A stretch of DNA of 64,000 nucleotides from Promethearchaeota archaeon (GTDB lineage: Archaea; Asgardarchaeota; Thorarchaeia; Thorarchaeales; Thorarchaeaceae). Below are positions 38,701 through 45,603 of the stretch, in pieces. The DNA lies in the NCBI GenBank assembly GCA_014728035.1, contig WJMJ01000148.1:1-64000 (forward strand). The letters are read 5' to 3'. Positions within the stretch are counted from its first letter, which is position 1; each line of letters begins with the position of its first letter. The notes below the pieces were generated by a model that did not search any database, was not told the origin of the DNA, and saw only the letters and a list, made by a program, of their open reading frames with translations. Made by a program: the position numbers and the translations under genes.

Positions 38701-39425
38701 CAATCCTTGGCTAAGAATGCTCCTGATTCACCGTTGTATCCAGAATATATCACACGTACTCTAAAATTAGAATGAAAATATTGTGAATCAGTTGTACTTT
38801 TGCAATAATCAGAATGACTGCCACTAGGATATGAGCTACCTATATCATCCCAATGACCCGATGAATCATAAAACTGTGCTTTTACAGAATAACTTCCACC
38901 AAACCCATCGTACACTGAAATATCTAGATAAAATTCAATCTTGTTATAAGATGATGTATCTCTTGCAGGACAGTATAAATAAGCTGTTGAGCCAATTCCA
39001 TCATTACTAAATTTGTAAGATGAGGGACTGTATGTAATGTATCCATTGTCTGTCCAGCCCGAGGGTTTGCTTGCAAAATTATATTGAGAAATTAATGTAT
39101 GCTTACCGTAGGTTTGCTCTTGAAGTGTACTATAAGAATCATCGTTTGTTCCCATTCCAGAAGGTAGAGATGGGTTATGATAACCTAAATCTGAAGAATA
39201 TATGCTGTCCACAAAATCATTACCATCAGCAGATGCGAAAAAGATTGGTTCCGCTTCAACTATCTTTGTTTCTTCAACCTGCAACTCCTGTTCAAGACCT
39301 GTAGGTTGTGAAGTTGTAACTGCTTGATGAATTATTGGATTCATTGAATAAATCAACCCACAAATAATCAAACAAGTAATTACACTATACAGTATTTTTC
39401 TTTCAACAAATATTTGACGTGCCAT
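32778..39425 (-). CDS. Giant surface protein with ten Ig-like repeats
   Basis: This 2215-residue protein is the largest gene here. It has an N-terminal signal/anchor (residues 11-30). A non-repeated ectodomain of about 1200 residues follows, with beta modules such as YFNVGEAVAIYAWLQYQYDNT repeated three times. Ten tandem modules of about 87 residues come next, then a distinct module and a C-terminal helix with RRR tail. Each Ig-like repeat starts with an EYGE or ELG strand and has DLSGIDSYWINDTxxF near the middle, LxVGxYxLEIxAYDxYG next and an IxVxDTTxPxW end. The fold is likely cadherin/HYR-like; no enzyme motif is visible. Asp-rich loops suggest calcium binding. Adhesion or cell-surface structure is the likely role. 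Confidence 0.75.
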   Translation of the reverse strand: MARQIFVERKILYSVITCLIICGLIYSMNPIIHQAVTTSQPTGLEQELQVEETKIVEAEPIFFASADGNDFVDSIYSSDLGYHNPSLPSGMGTNDDSYSTLQEQTYGKHTLISQYNFASKPSGWTDNGYITYSPSSYKFSNDGIGSTAYLYCPARDTSSYNKIEFYLDISVYDGFGGSYSVKAQFYDSSGHWDDIGSSYPSGSHSDYCKSTTDSQYFHSNFRVRVIYSGYNGESGAFLAKDWRIYGIETDWGSGFEKTYRFTNIDYDTYDIEELCVDFHSDSPGSEYLTFRFEAGDTTPDNIVAYHITDDFTVDIHDYLTGPTCYMEIRDYSQVQDTIRDTWYISRVYIKLTNSDPVNDKSPTCSNMDDGDNLYARNKYYSISTSHTNAEGYSQFTSVYLTCYSNDRTSNYWSVRYNEDSNTFSEYSDSSNYIDLDSGSCGYSKSGNNLDLTFKIMINWNHPDINTIDLRLVAYDSDGGLDSDYYEVNWEIETRLDLSSFGLDDGEGTPDRGEASKILDALGVVKYYNSANNLHPSADEIDIFVMSLPVSTYPWADSSYSDIDGSFTVAVSADNEYGLYDYDFIVVAEGADFEDVNLLHDVHSKSYITDRVVVKSIYTNKSDNYFNVGEAVAIYAWLQYQYDNTNVTDGIVSMSASSHASYLGDGIWYDVYPALSEPFSGMLGVSGYFYGEHGLSSFDTNGAVIQITWDQLIVTDYIVSDNRINVGSSVDIGVELRYELDNTLLTSGSVSINGYSAIFSSGYWYISASQSTVVGYTYNTVTALEPEHGLYVVNQNSQSTTVIWDRIIVYDQYSDEPDNRANYNSLIEFYHNLRYEYDNTSVTSGTVTVLLDDRPTNILIHQGDGLWYFQLNCVNPATRVIHSISYSGGPYGITLVNQNDKSLTAIYDGIEIYDFGSDSYPLVNQEFSIWLKARSVIDGHSFGAEDTIVMDDETATWNGTHFIITRIFTEPGDKVFFVNSSLESTYHITRRYIDPSLTVHVSTVPTISDVLSDFSPTDLLYEGNLGSNPLWIQWDPVNDPTPPDFDFIISGYYITTWSITSSWSSGVVDSGSNSGSFNYRIESGLDYTLDNHTYTIEVTTEGGYSNVYTIYVTVRDYTVPAISSPTDGGYEFGATGNTIIWSLNDVHPNLYDVVGNGTDDNLSFDYLWSNGILTISTDGLSPGVYNFTIVLIDEYYNQNSDTVFVTVVDTTSPNWVDEPQDVSIEYGESYTFNANSTDLSDIIGYWINDTDSFNVDSEGIITNLDILEVGLYHLELQCYDAYGNMLSTSFTITVSDSIIPIWINEPVDEIIEYGEIYSFDSEAFDLSGIVSYWINDTTHFSNYSSGLIDSNTVLEVGSYGLEIRGYDPYEQYCLATITIEIIDTTDPTWTVEPNNDTIEYGEIYSFNSEAYDLSGINSYWINDTTLFTITNDGLIESKNTLDVESYGLEIRAYDSYGHYCVAIITIEVNDTTTPTWSVEPIDEILQYGEVYSFYSVASDLSGIDAYWVNDSSLFSIDNSGFIESLDFLDVGSYGLEIRAYDPYNQYCSSIITIEVIDTAPPTWTAMPDDFTAELNITLSEMYGATDLSGLDSWWLNDTINFQISSNGDLENASYLSVGVYYLEISVNDTYGNTLSKDIVISVVDTEAPTWIDEPYSFSSEYGIPLLMEYSAVDPSGIDTYFVNDTLHFQIVDGTLTNATQLDIDTYYLLIYVNDTVGNEMYTSVTVTISEGVGPTWVVAPTDQVVEFGQELSGYFEAQDVDDIASWSTNNSNFFSIVNGHLTNATTLDVGEYRIIIEVADIYNHITSEIISIICEDTTGPDWLETPENIILELGSDFRYDLNASDLSGVDYYVIGDHINFQIDASGVITNARILDIDTYYISVIAYDVYGNDATVSFELTVIDTTSPEWIFEPTDENVELGTEYTFNSEATDLDGIDSYWINDTTHFSIDADGLLNSDGALDIGMYSLEVRAYDSSDNYCTVSISIIVVDTTAPDWGSTPTNQTVELGYSFLYDLNATDLSGIDSWDVDNILFRIDQDGVLQNRSVLTLGIHDVTISVSDSEGNVQSVSITVTVVDTTPPVISNPDDFTISVENAESNITWFVSDLSSGIYEITKEGIVIESGNWYSNNNSIVYLIEEPEVGVWVYEITITDQGGNSVSDSVSVTVEDVTTPPTSTSDTTEITVILPGSTLVIIIVVISTGSGLIVMIIIISRRRV
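33180..35800 (-). repeat. Ten tandem Ig-like repeats, unit about 261 bp
   Basis: The DNA repeats in the reading frame of the giant protein with a period of about 87 codons. Repeats 2 to 4 from the N-terminal side are nearly alike, while the others have diverged, so at least three units come from recent duplication. Recombination between units could vary repeat number. Confidence 0.75.
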
Positions 39426-39667
39426 TCAAGTCCACCTAAACAACAAGAAGCTGGAAAAATGAAAATATATAAATTCTCCCTAAAATGATAAGTTATCCAA
39501 TAATGAGTAATATTACAACCTATTGATATTTAATAACATCATTATTGCTAATTTGTAACCAGAAATGCTTTCTTACATCAAGTAGTAGAAACTATTCTAG
39601 AAACATTATCTAGGATAAAAAGCAGGGTTCTTGTTTCATCAAAAGAAAATGTAATACAAAAAAGAGA

Positions 39668-39694
39668 ATCTTCGTCAATTGAAATGACGAAGAT
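39668..39694 (-). terminator. Strong hairpin terminator after the winged-helix membrane gene
   Basis: ATCTTCGTCA-ATTGAAA-TGACGAAGAT makes a perfect ten-base stem with a seven-base loop. On the minus strand it is followed by CTCTTTTTTG. It lies 36 bases after the stop of the gene at 39730. The rest of the 304-base gap up to the giant surface gene holds only that gene's promoter region. Confidence 0.75.
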
Positions 39695-39729
39695 AGAAGC
39701 TATCCTGTAACAGGTCCAATATCAACTAT

Positions 39730-40170
39730 CTACTCTTTGCTGAAAGCGATCATACCTAGCAAGATTACTATCAGTGAGAGAACAACTATAGAAGATAGTA
39801 TCTGCCAAAGAATTGAATCTATGGGCACCAATCTTACACCAATCTGCCCTCCAATGAACATAGATAATCCAATGAAGAAAACCAGCTTTCCGGGTGTAAA
39901 GAATCCACGTTCTATTGCGACTTCAACTTCTTTAGGTTTCTGAGGGAGAAACTTTGCATCGCCCTTGAAAAAACGAGAACCATCTTCAGTAAGATATCCG
40001 TGTAATGTCCCTTCATTCAGGAGTTCTTGAATCATATGTAGAACTTCTTCAGATGTGAGTTTCATCAACCGAGATAAGATATTGATTGAGCTGATATTTT
40101 GCTCCTCAATCATTCTGACTAGATTACTTTTTTGAATAATAGAGATTTGTGAGGTTTGAACTGTCATCAT
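39730..40170 (-). CDS. Winged-helix domain fused to two membrane helices
   Basis: The 146-residue protein has an N-terminal winged-helix-like region (LVRMIEEQNISSINILSRLMKLTSEEVLHMIQELL, then a beta wing at LHGYLTEDGSRFFK). A short basic linker follows, then two C-terminal membrane helices (KLVFFIGLSMFIGGQIGV and ILWQILSSIVVLSLIVILLGM). ATG 40170 is used because TATATA lies 25 bases upstream, as in a leaderless transcript; the longer frame from 40191 would start inside the promoter. It might be a membrane-tethered regulator, or the winged helix may bind proteins as in eukaryotic PCI or ESCRT-II domains. It is divergent from the gene at 40419. Confidence 0.6.
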   Translation of the reverse strand: MMTVQTSQISIIQKSNLVRMIEEQNISSINILSRLMKLTSEEVLHMIQELLNEGTLHGYLTEDGSRFFKGDAKFLPQKPKEVEVAIERGFFTPGKLVFFIGLSMFIGGQIGVRLVPIDSILWQILSSIVVLSLIVILLGMIAFSKE

Positions 40171-40334
40171 TATCAAGATACAATCGAACATTAGCTATAT
40201 AGGAGAGAGCCACATTTGGTGTGCAAATCAATAGGACTCAACATGAGGTCACATCATGTAACTGAGAAAAGATAGTGGTCTCAATCACATATCGAAAGAT
40301 AAGCAACTGAGACCGGGATCTATCAAACGCCAGT

Positions 40335-40372
40335 CCTTAGTTCCTAAGGAGTGTTATAAACTCCTATAAAAT
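40335..40372 (+). promoter_or_regulatory. Two inverted repeats and TATA box before the 40419 gene
   Basis: CCTTAG-TTC-CTAAGG (40335-40349) overlaps GGAGT-GTTATAA-ACTCC (40348-40364), and CTATAAAAT follows directly. The arrangement looks like an operator abutting the TATA box about 50 bases upstream of ATG 40419. Confidence 0.4.
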
Positions 40373-40418
40373 TTCACGGACTGAAGTCTTAAACTTAATA
40401 ACCTTTCAGGATAATCAG

Positions 40419-41210
40419 ATGTTAGACTGTCCTCTGAGGGCCTCTACCGTGATTGAAAGAATAGTAGCTTACTTGGCTATCATATTGGACTTTGGACCTC
40501 AAAAAATATCCGCTCTTGGAAGTAACCAATCCAGAGAGTATAGTCTATTGTTTTGGGAAGAGCTCAAGCAGCTGCTAGGTCCTATTTTCGGACCGATTTT
40601 TGAACCAATAATAGTACCAATTCTGGATGCTCTTAGTAATGATTCATATCGACTACTATTTGTCGACACGCTTGTGTGGACGTTGGTTATCATCTCAATA
40701 CTTACATTTCTAGCATATGAATGGCCGATTATATCAGGCATTTTTGCACCATCCAAACCAAGAAGAAAACCGCCACCATCAACAACCACGGTTACAGCCA
40801 CATCTGCTCAAAGAGAATATAGGAGTAGAAAATCAAGGAGGATTCCCCGAGATAAAGTTGAATTGCAGCCTGTTAGAAGAGAGATGGAAGGAGTTTCGAT
40901 AAAAGCTAAGATGGATCGACAAGGTGACTATTATACACTGAAAATTCAAATTCATAATGGTGCTGATTTTCCAATGAAGATGTCACTTGTAGAATTAGTT
41001 GTTCCAGTTGGAATCGACACTGCTGTAGGAACATTGAGGATGCAAAGATTGGGTGAGATTGATATCGGTGACTCAAGGTCATGTGAATTCAAACTGATAA
41101 CCCGAGGAGGAGATATCGAAGAGCTCGAGGGTTATGTTGAATTCATGAGTGACTCTTATGAATCTGCACGGATTCCAATACCCAATCTATTCCAAGAAAA
41201 GAGTGCTTGA
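40419..41210 (+). CDS. Membrane protein with cytoplasmic beta-sandwich domain
   Basis: The 263-residue protein has a moderately hydrophobic start and one clear membrane helix near residues 83-102 (FVDTLVWTLVIISILTFLAY). A basic, Pro- and Thr-rich linker follows (residues 110-150), then a C-terminal beta domain of about 100 residues (YYTLKIQIHNGADFPMKMSLVELVVP, then an EYVEF-type strand) that looks like an Ig-like or appendage-type sandwich. I do not recognise the family. It has an AGGA ribosome site and the inverted repeats upstream. It could be a membrane adaptor whose beta domain binds partners, given similar design nearby, but that is speculation. Confidence 0.55.
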   Translation: MLDCPLRASTVIERIVAYLAIILDFGPQKISALGSNQSREYSLLFWEELKQLLGPIFGPIFEPIIVPILDALSNDSYRLLFVDTLVWTLVIISILTFLAYEWPIISGIFAPSKPRRKPPPSTTTVTATSAQREYRSRKSRRIPRDKVELQPVRREMEGVSIKAKMDRQGDYYTLKIQIHNGADFPMKMSLVELVVPVGIDTAVGTLRMQRLGEIDIGDSRSCEFKLITRGGDIEELEGYVEFMSDSYESARIPIPNLFQEKSA

Positions 41211-41223
41211 TGTTTTCAATTGA

Positions 41224-41742
41224 TTAATACATACCGTAACCAGAAGTTGCTAACCTTCCTCCAGTTGAACCACTTCCTCTAAGCAGTCCGGTTCCTAACA
41301 TGTATTGTTTATACTTGTCGCCAAAATTTCGTAGCATAGCTTCATCATGACGCTTGGCCATTATGAACCATAGAAATCCAAAGAATGGAATCACTGGAAT
41401 TAGTGCTATGGCTCTAAACAAAAATACGAATGCTATATTCATGTATATGAATGCTGCACCAATAGGATATCGAATGTCAGCGTAGATTCCTTCACTTATG
41501 ATCTCTGTCGCATAGTTGGGATTTAGTCTACCTCTCACATTAGAATTTGCTGCTATAATGTAGCGAATGAATTTCCAAGCGAAATAAACACCTACTAATG
41601 CAAATAGAATGTCCCAGAAACCAATCCCATGAGTCATGTTGTAATAACCAATCGGAATTACAACTAGAAGATTCAAAATTGCTAACAATGTTGGAAGAGA
41701 TTCTATGTCTCGATAATCCACATCTTCGTAGGTAGCGGTCAT
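41224..41742 (-). CDS. Isoprenylcysteine-methyltransferase-like membrane protein
   Basis: The 172-residue protein has four membrane helices. It carries the ICMT/PEMT signature GIYADIRYPIGAAFIY in the middle, an adapted form of the GxYxxxRHPxY motif. Near the end is the matching EAMLRNFGDKYKQYM, the E...LxxxFGxxYxxY motif that binds S-adenosylmethionine. Members methylate prenylated C-terminal cysteines, phospholipids or small lipids at the membrane. The His of RHP is replaced by Tyr, so activity is not certain. The tail is Gly-rich. It converges on the 40419 gene and is 70 bases from the zinc-finger membrane protein gene upstream, perhaps in one transcript. Confidence 0.7.
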   Translation of the reverse strand: MTATYEDVDYRDIESLPTLLAILNLLVVIPIGYYNMTHGIGFWDILFALVGVYFAWKFIRYIIAANSNVRGRLNPNYATEIISEGIYADIRYPIGAAFIYMNIAFVFLFRAIALIPVIPFFGFLWFIMAKRHDEAMLRNFGDKYKQYMLGTGLLRGSGSTGGRLATSGYGMY

Positions 41743-41812
41743 TTTTTTGGATAAACCCTCAATTATTTCCTATACTGAAAGCAGATAAGATTTGTTCATA
41801 ATTGATATGATT

Positions 41813-42403
41813 TCAACTATCTGTATGTGGAGATTCGGGACGTGAAACTCGTAATGGTTTTGCTGTATCACCATTCAGACGTAATACTTTCTTTGCATAT
41901 TCCAAATTCTTGAATTTTAAAATCACTTCTTGAGAACCTACCATAATTTTCTCAATAGCCACAAATTTCTCCAAGCGGGATGGTCCACTCGCCCAGAATC
42001 CGATAACAATAGCACTTCCAAGAGCAAGAAAAGTAACGTACCACGGCAAAGGAAGAACTACAAGATCTACTGCATAGAAGAATATGACAGCTCCAATAAA
42101 TAGGAAGAATACCATTAAGAGTCCCATGATCAAAGAGAAGATTCCTTTCATTTTCACACTGTCATGAAAATCAATATGGTGTTCTTCACAAACAGGGACT
42201 TGAATTTCTTTTCTTATCGTTACACTACCTTTCATACCTCTGTTAAAATACCACACAGAATGAACGCGTGTCCAGTCTTTCATTGTTGAAATTATTGAAC
42301 TAGTTTTTGAGGCGTGTCGACCGCAAATAGGACATTCATCTGGGAATAATATATCCGATGTTTCAAAATGGACCAAATATTTCTGATCGTTCAAAACACC
42401 CAC
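41813..42403 (-). CDS. Zinc-finger two-helix membrane protein, third paralogue
   Basis: The 196-residue protein begins with a conserved YLVHFE strand and FPDECPICG knuckle, then a linker with IQVPVCEEHHIDFH; the four Cys/His residues could bind zinc. Two membrane helices follow at about residues 88-115 and 118-140. The C-terminal part contains an SRLEKFVAIEK segment and ends with LRLNGDTAKPLRV. The same plan is found in the proteins at 46971 and 47651, so it is a separate copy of the leading genes of the arrestin cluster, 5 kb away. GTG is the start. Function is unknown. Confidence 0.65.
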   Translation of the reverse strand: MGVLNDQKYLVHFETSDILFPDECPICGRHASKTSSIISTMKDWTRVHSVWYFNRGMKGSVTIRKEIQVPVCEEHHIDFHDSVKMKGIFSLIMGLLMVFFLFIGAVIFFYAVDLVVLPLPWYVTFLALGSAIVIGFWASGPSRLEKFVAIEKIMVGSQEVILKFKNLEYAKKVLRLNGDTAKPLRVSRPESPHTDS

Positions 42404-42566
42404 TAGTTCTCACCACTCGAATTTTTATTACCAGCATATATGAATTAGTCAGTTAACGCAAATTAAGGTCAGTGAGTAAAAAAGAGTTCCCCCCTACCAC
42501 AGCGGAAACAAATGGGTTTTGTGCAGGACTCAAAACATGCATTGAGAGGAACATGCATGAGGGACC

Positions 42567-42701
42567 ATGTATATTATTATTTTATCCATTAGTAAATGTG
42601 ATTGTGCATATCTGGACACTTTGATTGCGTTGTTTTCCATTGCTGTTGCTCTGTTGTTACATTCTATAAAGGGATTTAGAATCAAAATGGATTGCTATTG
42701 A
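42567..42701 (+). CDS. Possible 44-residue membrane peptide
   Basis: A short frame from ATG 42567 encodes one hydrophobic helix (DTLIALFSIAVALLLHSI) followed by a basic tail with two Cys before and one after. GAGGG lies four bases before the ATG. It is too short to be sure. The remaining part of the 321-base gap carries two copies of ACATGCAT but no other gene. Confidence 0.3.
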   Translation: MYIIILSISKCDCAYLDTLIALFSIAVALLLHSIKGFRIKMDCY

Positions 42702-42724
42702 CATTTACTTATTGAGGAATATTT

Positions 42725-43759
42725 ATGGAGAATGCTTTTGACGAAATTGGATTTGCAACCACTGAAGAAATGCTTATCGCTAGCATACGACAACCAGTGA
42801 AGACTAGAGAAGAAATAATTGATAGATTGCAGAATATGAAGCAAGTATTGAAAGATAGAATAGCAGGACCTCCTTTTGCAATATTCTATTTTGACACACC
42901 CGTGGACGGATTTGATGTAGAAACTGGTTTTCCAGTAGACTCAGAATTTTCTATTGATGAAATTTCATCCAGGGCTATCGATGCAAGCGATGCATTTGTA
43001 GTGAGAAAACAGGGAAGTATGAAGGATCTCAGAAAATCCGTAGTACAGATCTCTGAATTTGCTGGAACTAGAGGAATCCCTTCAGCTCTAAGATATATGG
43101 AAATTTATCATTCTGGATTTTTGGATGAATCTTCTGAATTAGATTTTGAGATAGTATACTATCTACACAATTGGCAAGCACGATTTCTATCATATGTTGA
43201 ACAATTTACAAATCAATCAACCTACGAAGCTATTATCGGACTTGGAAAACCACCTGATACTCTTGAACCTGCAGAAAAACGAGCAGATTGGGTCAAGAAA
43301 GCGATTAGTATTCTTGAAGAAAAAAGTAGTGAAAGACAAATTTCTGAGGTTATATGTAGCTGCGCTCACGTGCGACCGAAAGAAGATATTGAAGTATATC
43401 GAAAAGTTTTCGAAGAAACTGGAAGCTTAGAAGAAGTATTGAAGGTACAGATTCAAAAATTTAAAGGACGATGGATAGAAGAACCATATATTGAAGGAAA
43501 CAAAATATACATGACAAAAGTTGTGCGTGATATAGACAGTTATAGGAAAGGAAAGACACAAAAAGAACGAATAAAAGCTCACTGTTTCTGTCCCATGGTT
43601 TTTGAGATGCTTGATGAAACCCCTCCAAAATTTTGTTACTGCGGAGGTGGATGGGCTCGCCAGATGTGGGAGGGAGTTCTTGGTTATCCAGTAGATGTCA
43701 AGTTGGTTAAAACTGTAGTTGATGGTAGCGATACCTGCGCTTGGGAAATCACGATTTAG
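42725..43759 (+). CDS. GyrI-like ligand-binding domain fused to Cys-rich C-terminal domain
   Basis: The 344-residue protein starts with a GyrI/AraC effector-binding-like domain in residues 1-150 (PFAIFYFDTPVDGFDVETGFPV, then YMEIYHSGFLDE). A helical middle follows with SCAHVRPKEDIEVYRKV. The C-terminal Cys-rich domain has CFCPMV, FCYCGGGWARQMWEGVLGYPVDV and a final TCAWEI. That last domain is shared with the protein at 14394. GyrI-like folds bind small hydrophobic molecules and the Cys-rich domain may bind metal, so this looks like a one-protein sensor or enzyme for a small molecule. No DNA-binding helix is visible. It stands alone between unrelated genes. Confidence 0.7.
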   Translation: MENAFDEIGFATTEEMLIASIRQPVKTREEIIDRLQNMKQVLKDRIAGPPFAIFYFDTPVDGFDVETGFPVDSEFSIDEISSRAIDASDAFVVRKQGSMKDLRKSVVQISEFAGTRGIPSALRYMEIYHSGFLDESSELDFEIVYYLHNWQARFLSYVEQFTNQSTYEAIIGLGKPPDTLEPAEKRADWVKKAISILEEKSSERQISEVICSCAHVRPKEDIEVYRKVFEETGSLEEVLKVQIQKFKGRWIEEPYIEGNKIYMTKVVRDIDSYRKGKTQKERIKAHCFCPMVFEMLDETPPKFCYCGGGWARQMWEGVLGYPVDVKLVKTVVDGSDTCAWEITI

Positions 43760-43927
43760 GAAAAAGTGCTAAATCTACCAGGTGATATCGGAAGATTGAC
43801 CGTTCATTGTTTCATAATCAAATTCATACATATGAGCGTTGACATCCCAGGTAACGCTAATGGGTGAAACTTTGTCCTCATCAGGAACTGGTATCTATTA
43901 ACCACAGTATCAATTTATATCAACCAG

Positions 43928-43966
43928 TATAAGCTCCTAACACAACTTGTCCCAAAATGTCCAGGT
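43928..43966. repeat. Copy 2 of the 40-bp block shared with 15175-15214
   Basis: TATAAGCTCC followed by CTTGTCCCAAAATGTCCAGG matches the block upstream of uvrA at about 32 of 40 positions. It lies in the 425-base gap after the GyrI-like gene. Confidence 0.4.
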
Positions 43967-44074
43967 AGCCACATCAGGATAGGATTGTATTTCTGGGAGC
44001 ATATTTTCGATTTTACCAAGATTAAACAAGCTGTATTTGTTAATTGGGGGACTACTACAAACTCTGGATTTCAT
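43937..44074 (-). pseudogene. Short frame, possible small gene or relic
   Basis: In the 425-base gap the minus strand has 45 open codons from ATG 44074, ending in SYPDVATWTFWDKLC then TAG, overlapping the repeated block. About 30 bases further on, another 39-codon open stretch without a start includes ISVTWDVNAHMYEFDY. Both look protein-like and might be one broken gene, but no family is recognised. Confidence 0.3.
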
Positions 44075-44185
44075 TATGCTCATTTTTTCGTAATTACCTC
44101 TTCATTTTTAGATTCTGAATCAACCATGGAATAACATTCCAATCAATTCATTTCATAAGTATGTTCAAGTAAGTCAGGACCAAGA

Positions 44186-45064
44186 TTAGCTTTTTTCCCA
44201 TTCAAAAATAGTATCTGTTTCCGACTCCTGTTCTCGGGTTTCAAATGGATAAAATACTTTCAAAGGGATTTCTGCAACATGGTCAAATCGGAATGGAACA
44301 TCAACTTCCACACGAAGAACATATTGTGTCCATACGAGTTCGCTCATTAATGGCAGAGGCCAATCATTCGAGGTATTCAATCTAACATCAATCCATGAAT
44401 TACGGGTCAATTCGCTATCAGGTATTCTCCAAGAACCTAGCTTATCCAGATATGCTTCCTTAATCCCATCTGGTGCCACTTGCTCCTTGTACACAAGATA
44501 TGCTCGGACCTCACGTAGCTTTTGTTGGTCTTGAACTCGGAACTTGAATGTAAAATCTTTACCCAGTGTTACAACATCATCTTGGATATCCAATTCAAGA
44601 GGTGATTCTTCTTTTTTGTCATAGGGCCAATGAATTGTTTCCGATTTCATTTCTGGATTTGATGCTAACCAAGCAATTTGAATTGGTGTGCTTTCGGTCT
44701 TATCAGGCCAATTCTTTTTTTCGATCACAGCACTTACAGAATATTGAATCCAACCATTATGTCCATAATAACTTCCAGGAGCATCACGTGGTATTGTGAG
44801 AGTGAAATTAAAAGAATTTGTACCCGCTTGAAATTCTGGAGCTTCTAGAAGTGTTTCAGAATTATCTATGACAGGAATGACATTCTCATAGATTCGACGG
44901 TGTTTTCCTGATCCAAGAATGACTCTGCTTTGGATTACACCCTTATAGTCCAAACGCAACGCTTCACACGTTTCAAGCTTATCACATATTACGTGAACCT
45001 GGCCTCTAATTTCTTCACCAGGACGATATATCTCTCTATCTGTCGTTATCGATAATTGCGTCAT
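44186..45064 (-). CDS. Arrestin-like protein 2
   Basis: The 292-residue protein has the two-sandwich arrestin fold. An N-terminal strand ends in REIYRPGEEIRGQVHV, as in the family's YxPGExVxGxV motif. The FNFTLTIPRDAPGSYYGHNGWIQYSVSAV segment matches the conserved P-x-x-x-P-x-S-(F/Y) with GxIxYxVxA of alpha-arrestins. The C-terminal sandwich holds LELDIQDDVVTLGKDFTFKF and WTQYVLRVEVDVPF. Alpha-arrestins link membrane cargo to ubiquitin ligases in eukaryotes; prokaryotic relatives include Spo0M. No PPxY motif is visible. GGAGG lies in the upstream gene's last codons, two bases away, so it is coupled to the zinc-ribbon gene. Function as a cytoplasmic scaffold is inference. Confidence 0.82.
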   Translation of the reverse strand: MTQLSITTDREIYRPGEEIRGQVHVICDKLETCEALRLDYKGVIQSRVILGSGKHRRIYENVIPVIDNSETLLEAPEFQAGTNSFNFTLTIPRDAPGSYYGHNGWIQYSVSAVIEKKNWPDKTESTPIQIAWLASNPEMKSETIHWPYDKKEESPLELDIQDDVVTLGKDFTFKFRVQDQQKLREVRAYLVYKEQVAPDGIKEAYLDKLGSWRIPDSELTRNSWIDVRLNTSNDWPLPLMSELVWTQYVLRVEVDVPFRFDHVAEIPLKVFYPFETREQESETDTIFEWEKS

Positions 45065-45066
45065 TA

Positions 45067-45531
45067 CTATCCCTCCATCATAGGTTCATAGCGTTCTTTT
45101 CCAATACAATCAACTTCAGCTTCACACTCTGGACAACCAATCGTCAATGTATTTTTCAAAGTAAGACTTATGCCTTTAAGATTGAAACCACAACTGGGAC
45201 AAGTTTCAGGAGGCCTATATTTTCCATAATATAGTCCTTCACCCCTATCTTGGTAAATCACCATTCCATACCCCTTTCGGGTTCCGTCCTTATCCAATGT
45301 TTCTGTTGATTTCCTTTTAGCTAAAACATAAGCACCAAAAATACACATCACAAGCACAACTAAAAATGGCATCACCCAACTATATGGGCCCATAGTACCC
45401 CAAATAGGCACTGTAATTACAACAAGGAAAGAAAGAGAACAAAATGTAACAGTTAGTACGACTCTCTCTTTCCCGGTAACTTCTCCCGAATTCGGTATTT
45501 CCAACTTACTAACCTCTAGACACGCATTCAT
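45067..45531 (-). CDS. Zinc-ribbon two-helix membrane protein paired with arrestin 2
   Basis: The 154-residue protein has two membrane helices at about residues 25-45 and 50-70. A linker with a YGMVIYQDRGEGLYYGKYRPPETCPSCG segment follows, then a second knuckle CPECEAEVDC about 22 residues later. The order matches the proteins at 27443 and 46488. It ends two bases before arrestin 2 and carries that gene's ribosome site, so the two are made together. No ribosome site precedes its own ATG; an AT-rich TTTTTATTC box 25 bases upstream may be a promoter for a leaderless message. The zinc ribbon probably faces the cytoplasm and could contact the arrestin. Confidence 0.75.
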   Translation of the reverse strand: MNACLEVSKLEIPNSGEVTGKERVVLTVTFCSLSFLVVITVPIWGTMGPYSWVMPFLVVLVMCIFGAYVLAKRKSTETLDKDGTRKGYGMVIYQDRGEGLYYGKYRPPETCPSCGFNLKGISLTLKNTLTIGCPECEAEVDCIGKERYEPMMEG

Positions 45532-45603
45532 CTTTTTAGTTTGAAAGAATAAAAAGAATGAGGTTTTTTACTGCTCACCTTATTAATCCTATTCTACTGT
45601 AAC

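Noticed and set aside
43781..43900. Minus-strand stretch of 39 open codons after the GyrI-like gene
   Set aside because: It looks protein-like but has stops at both ends, no start in the first half and no known family; it is mentioned only with the relic at 43937.
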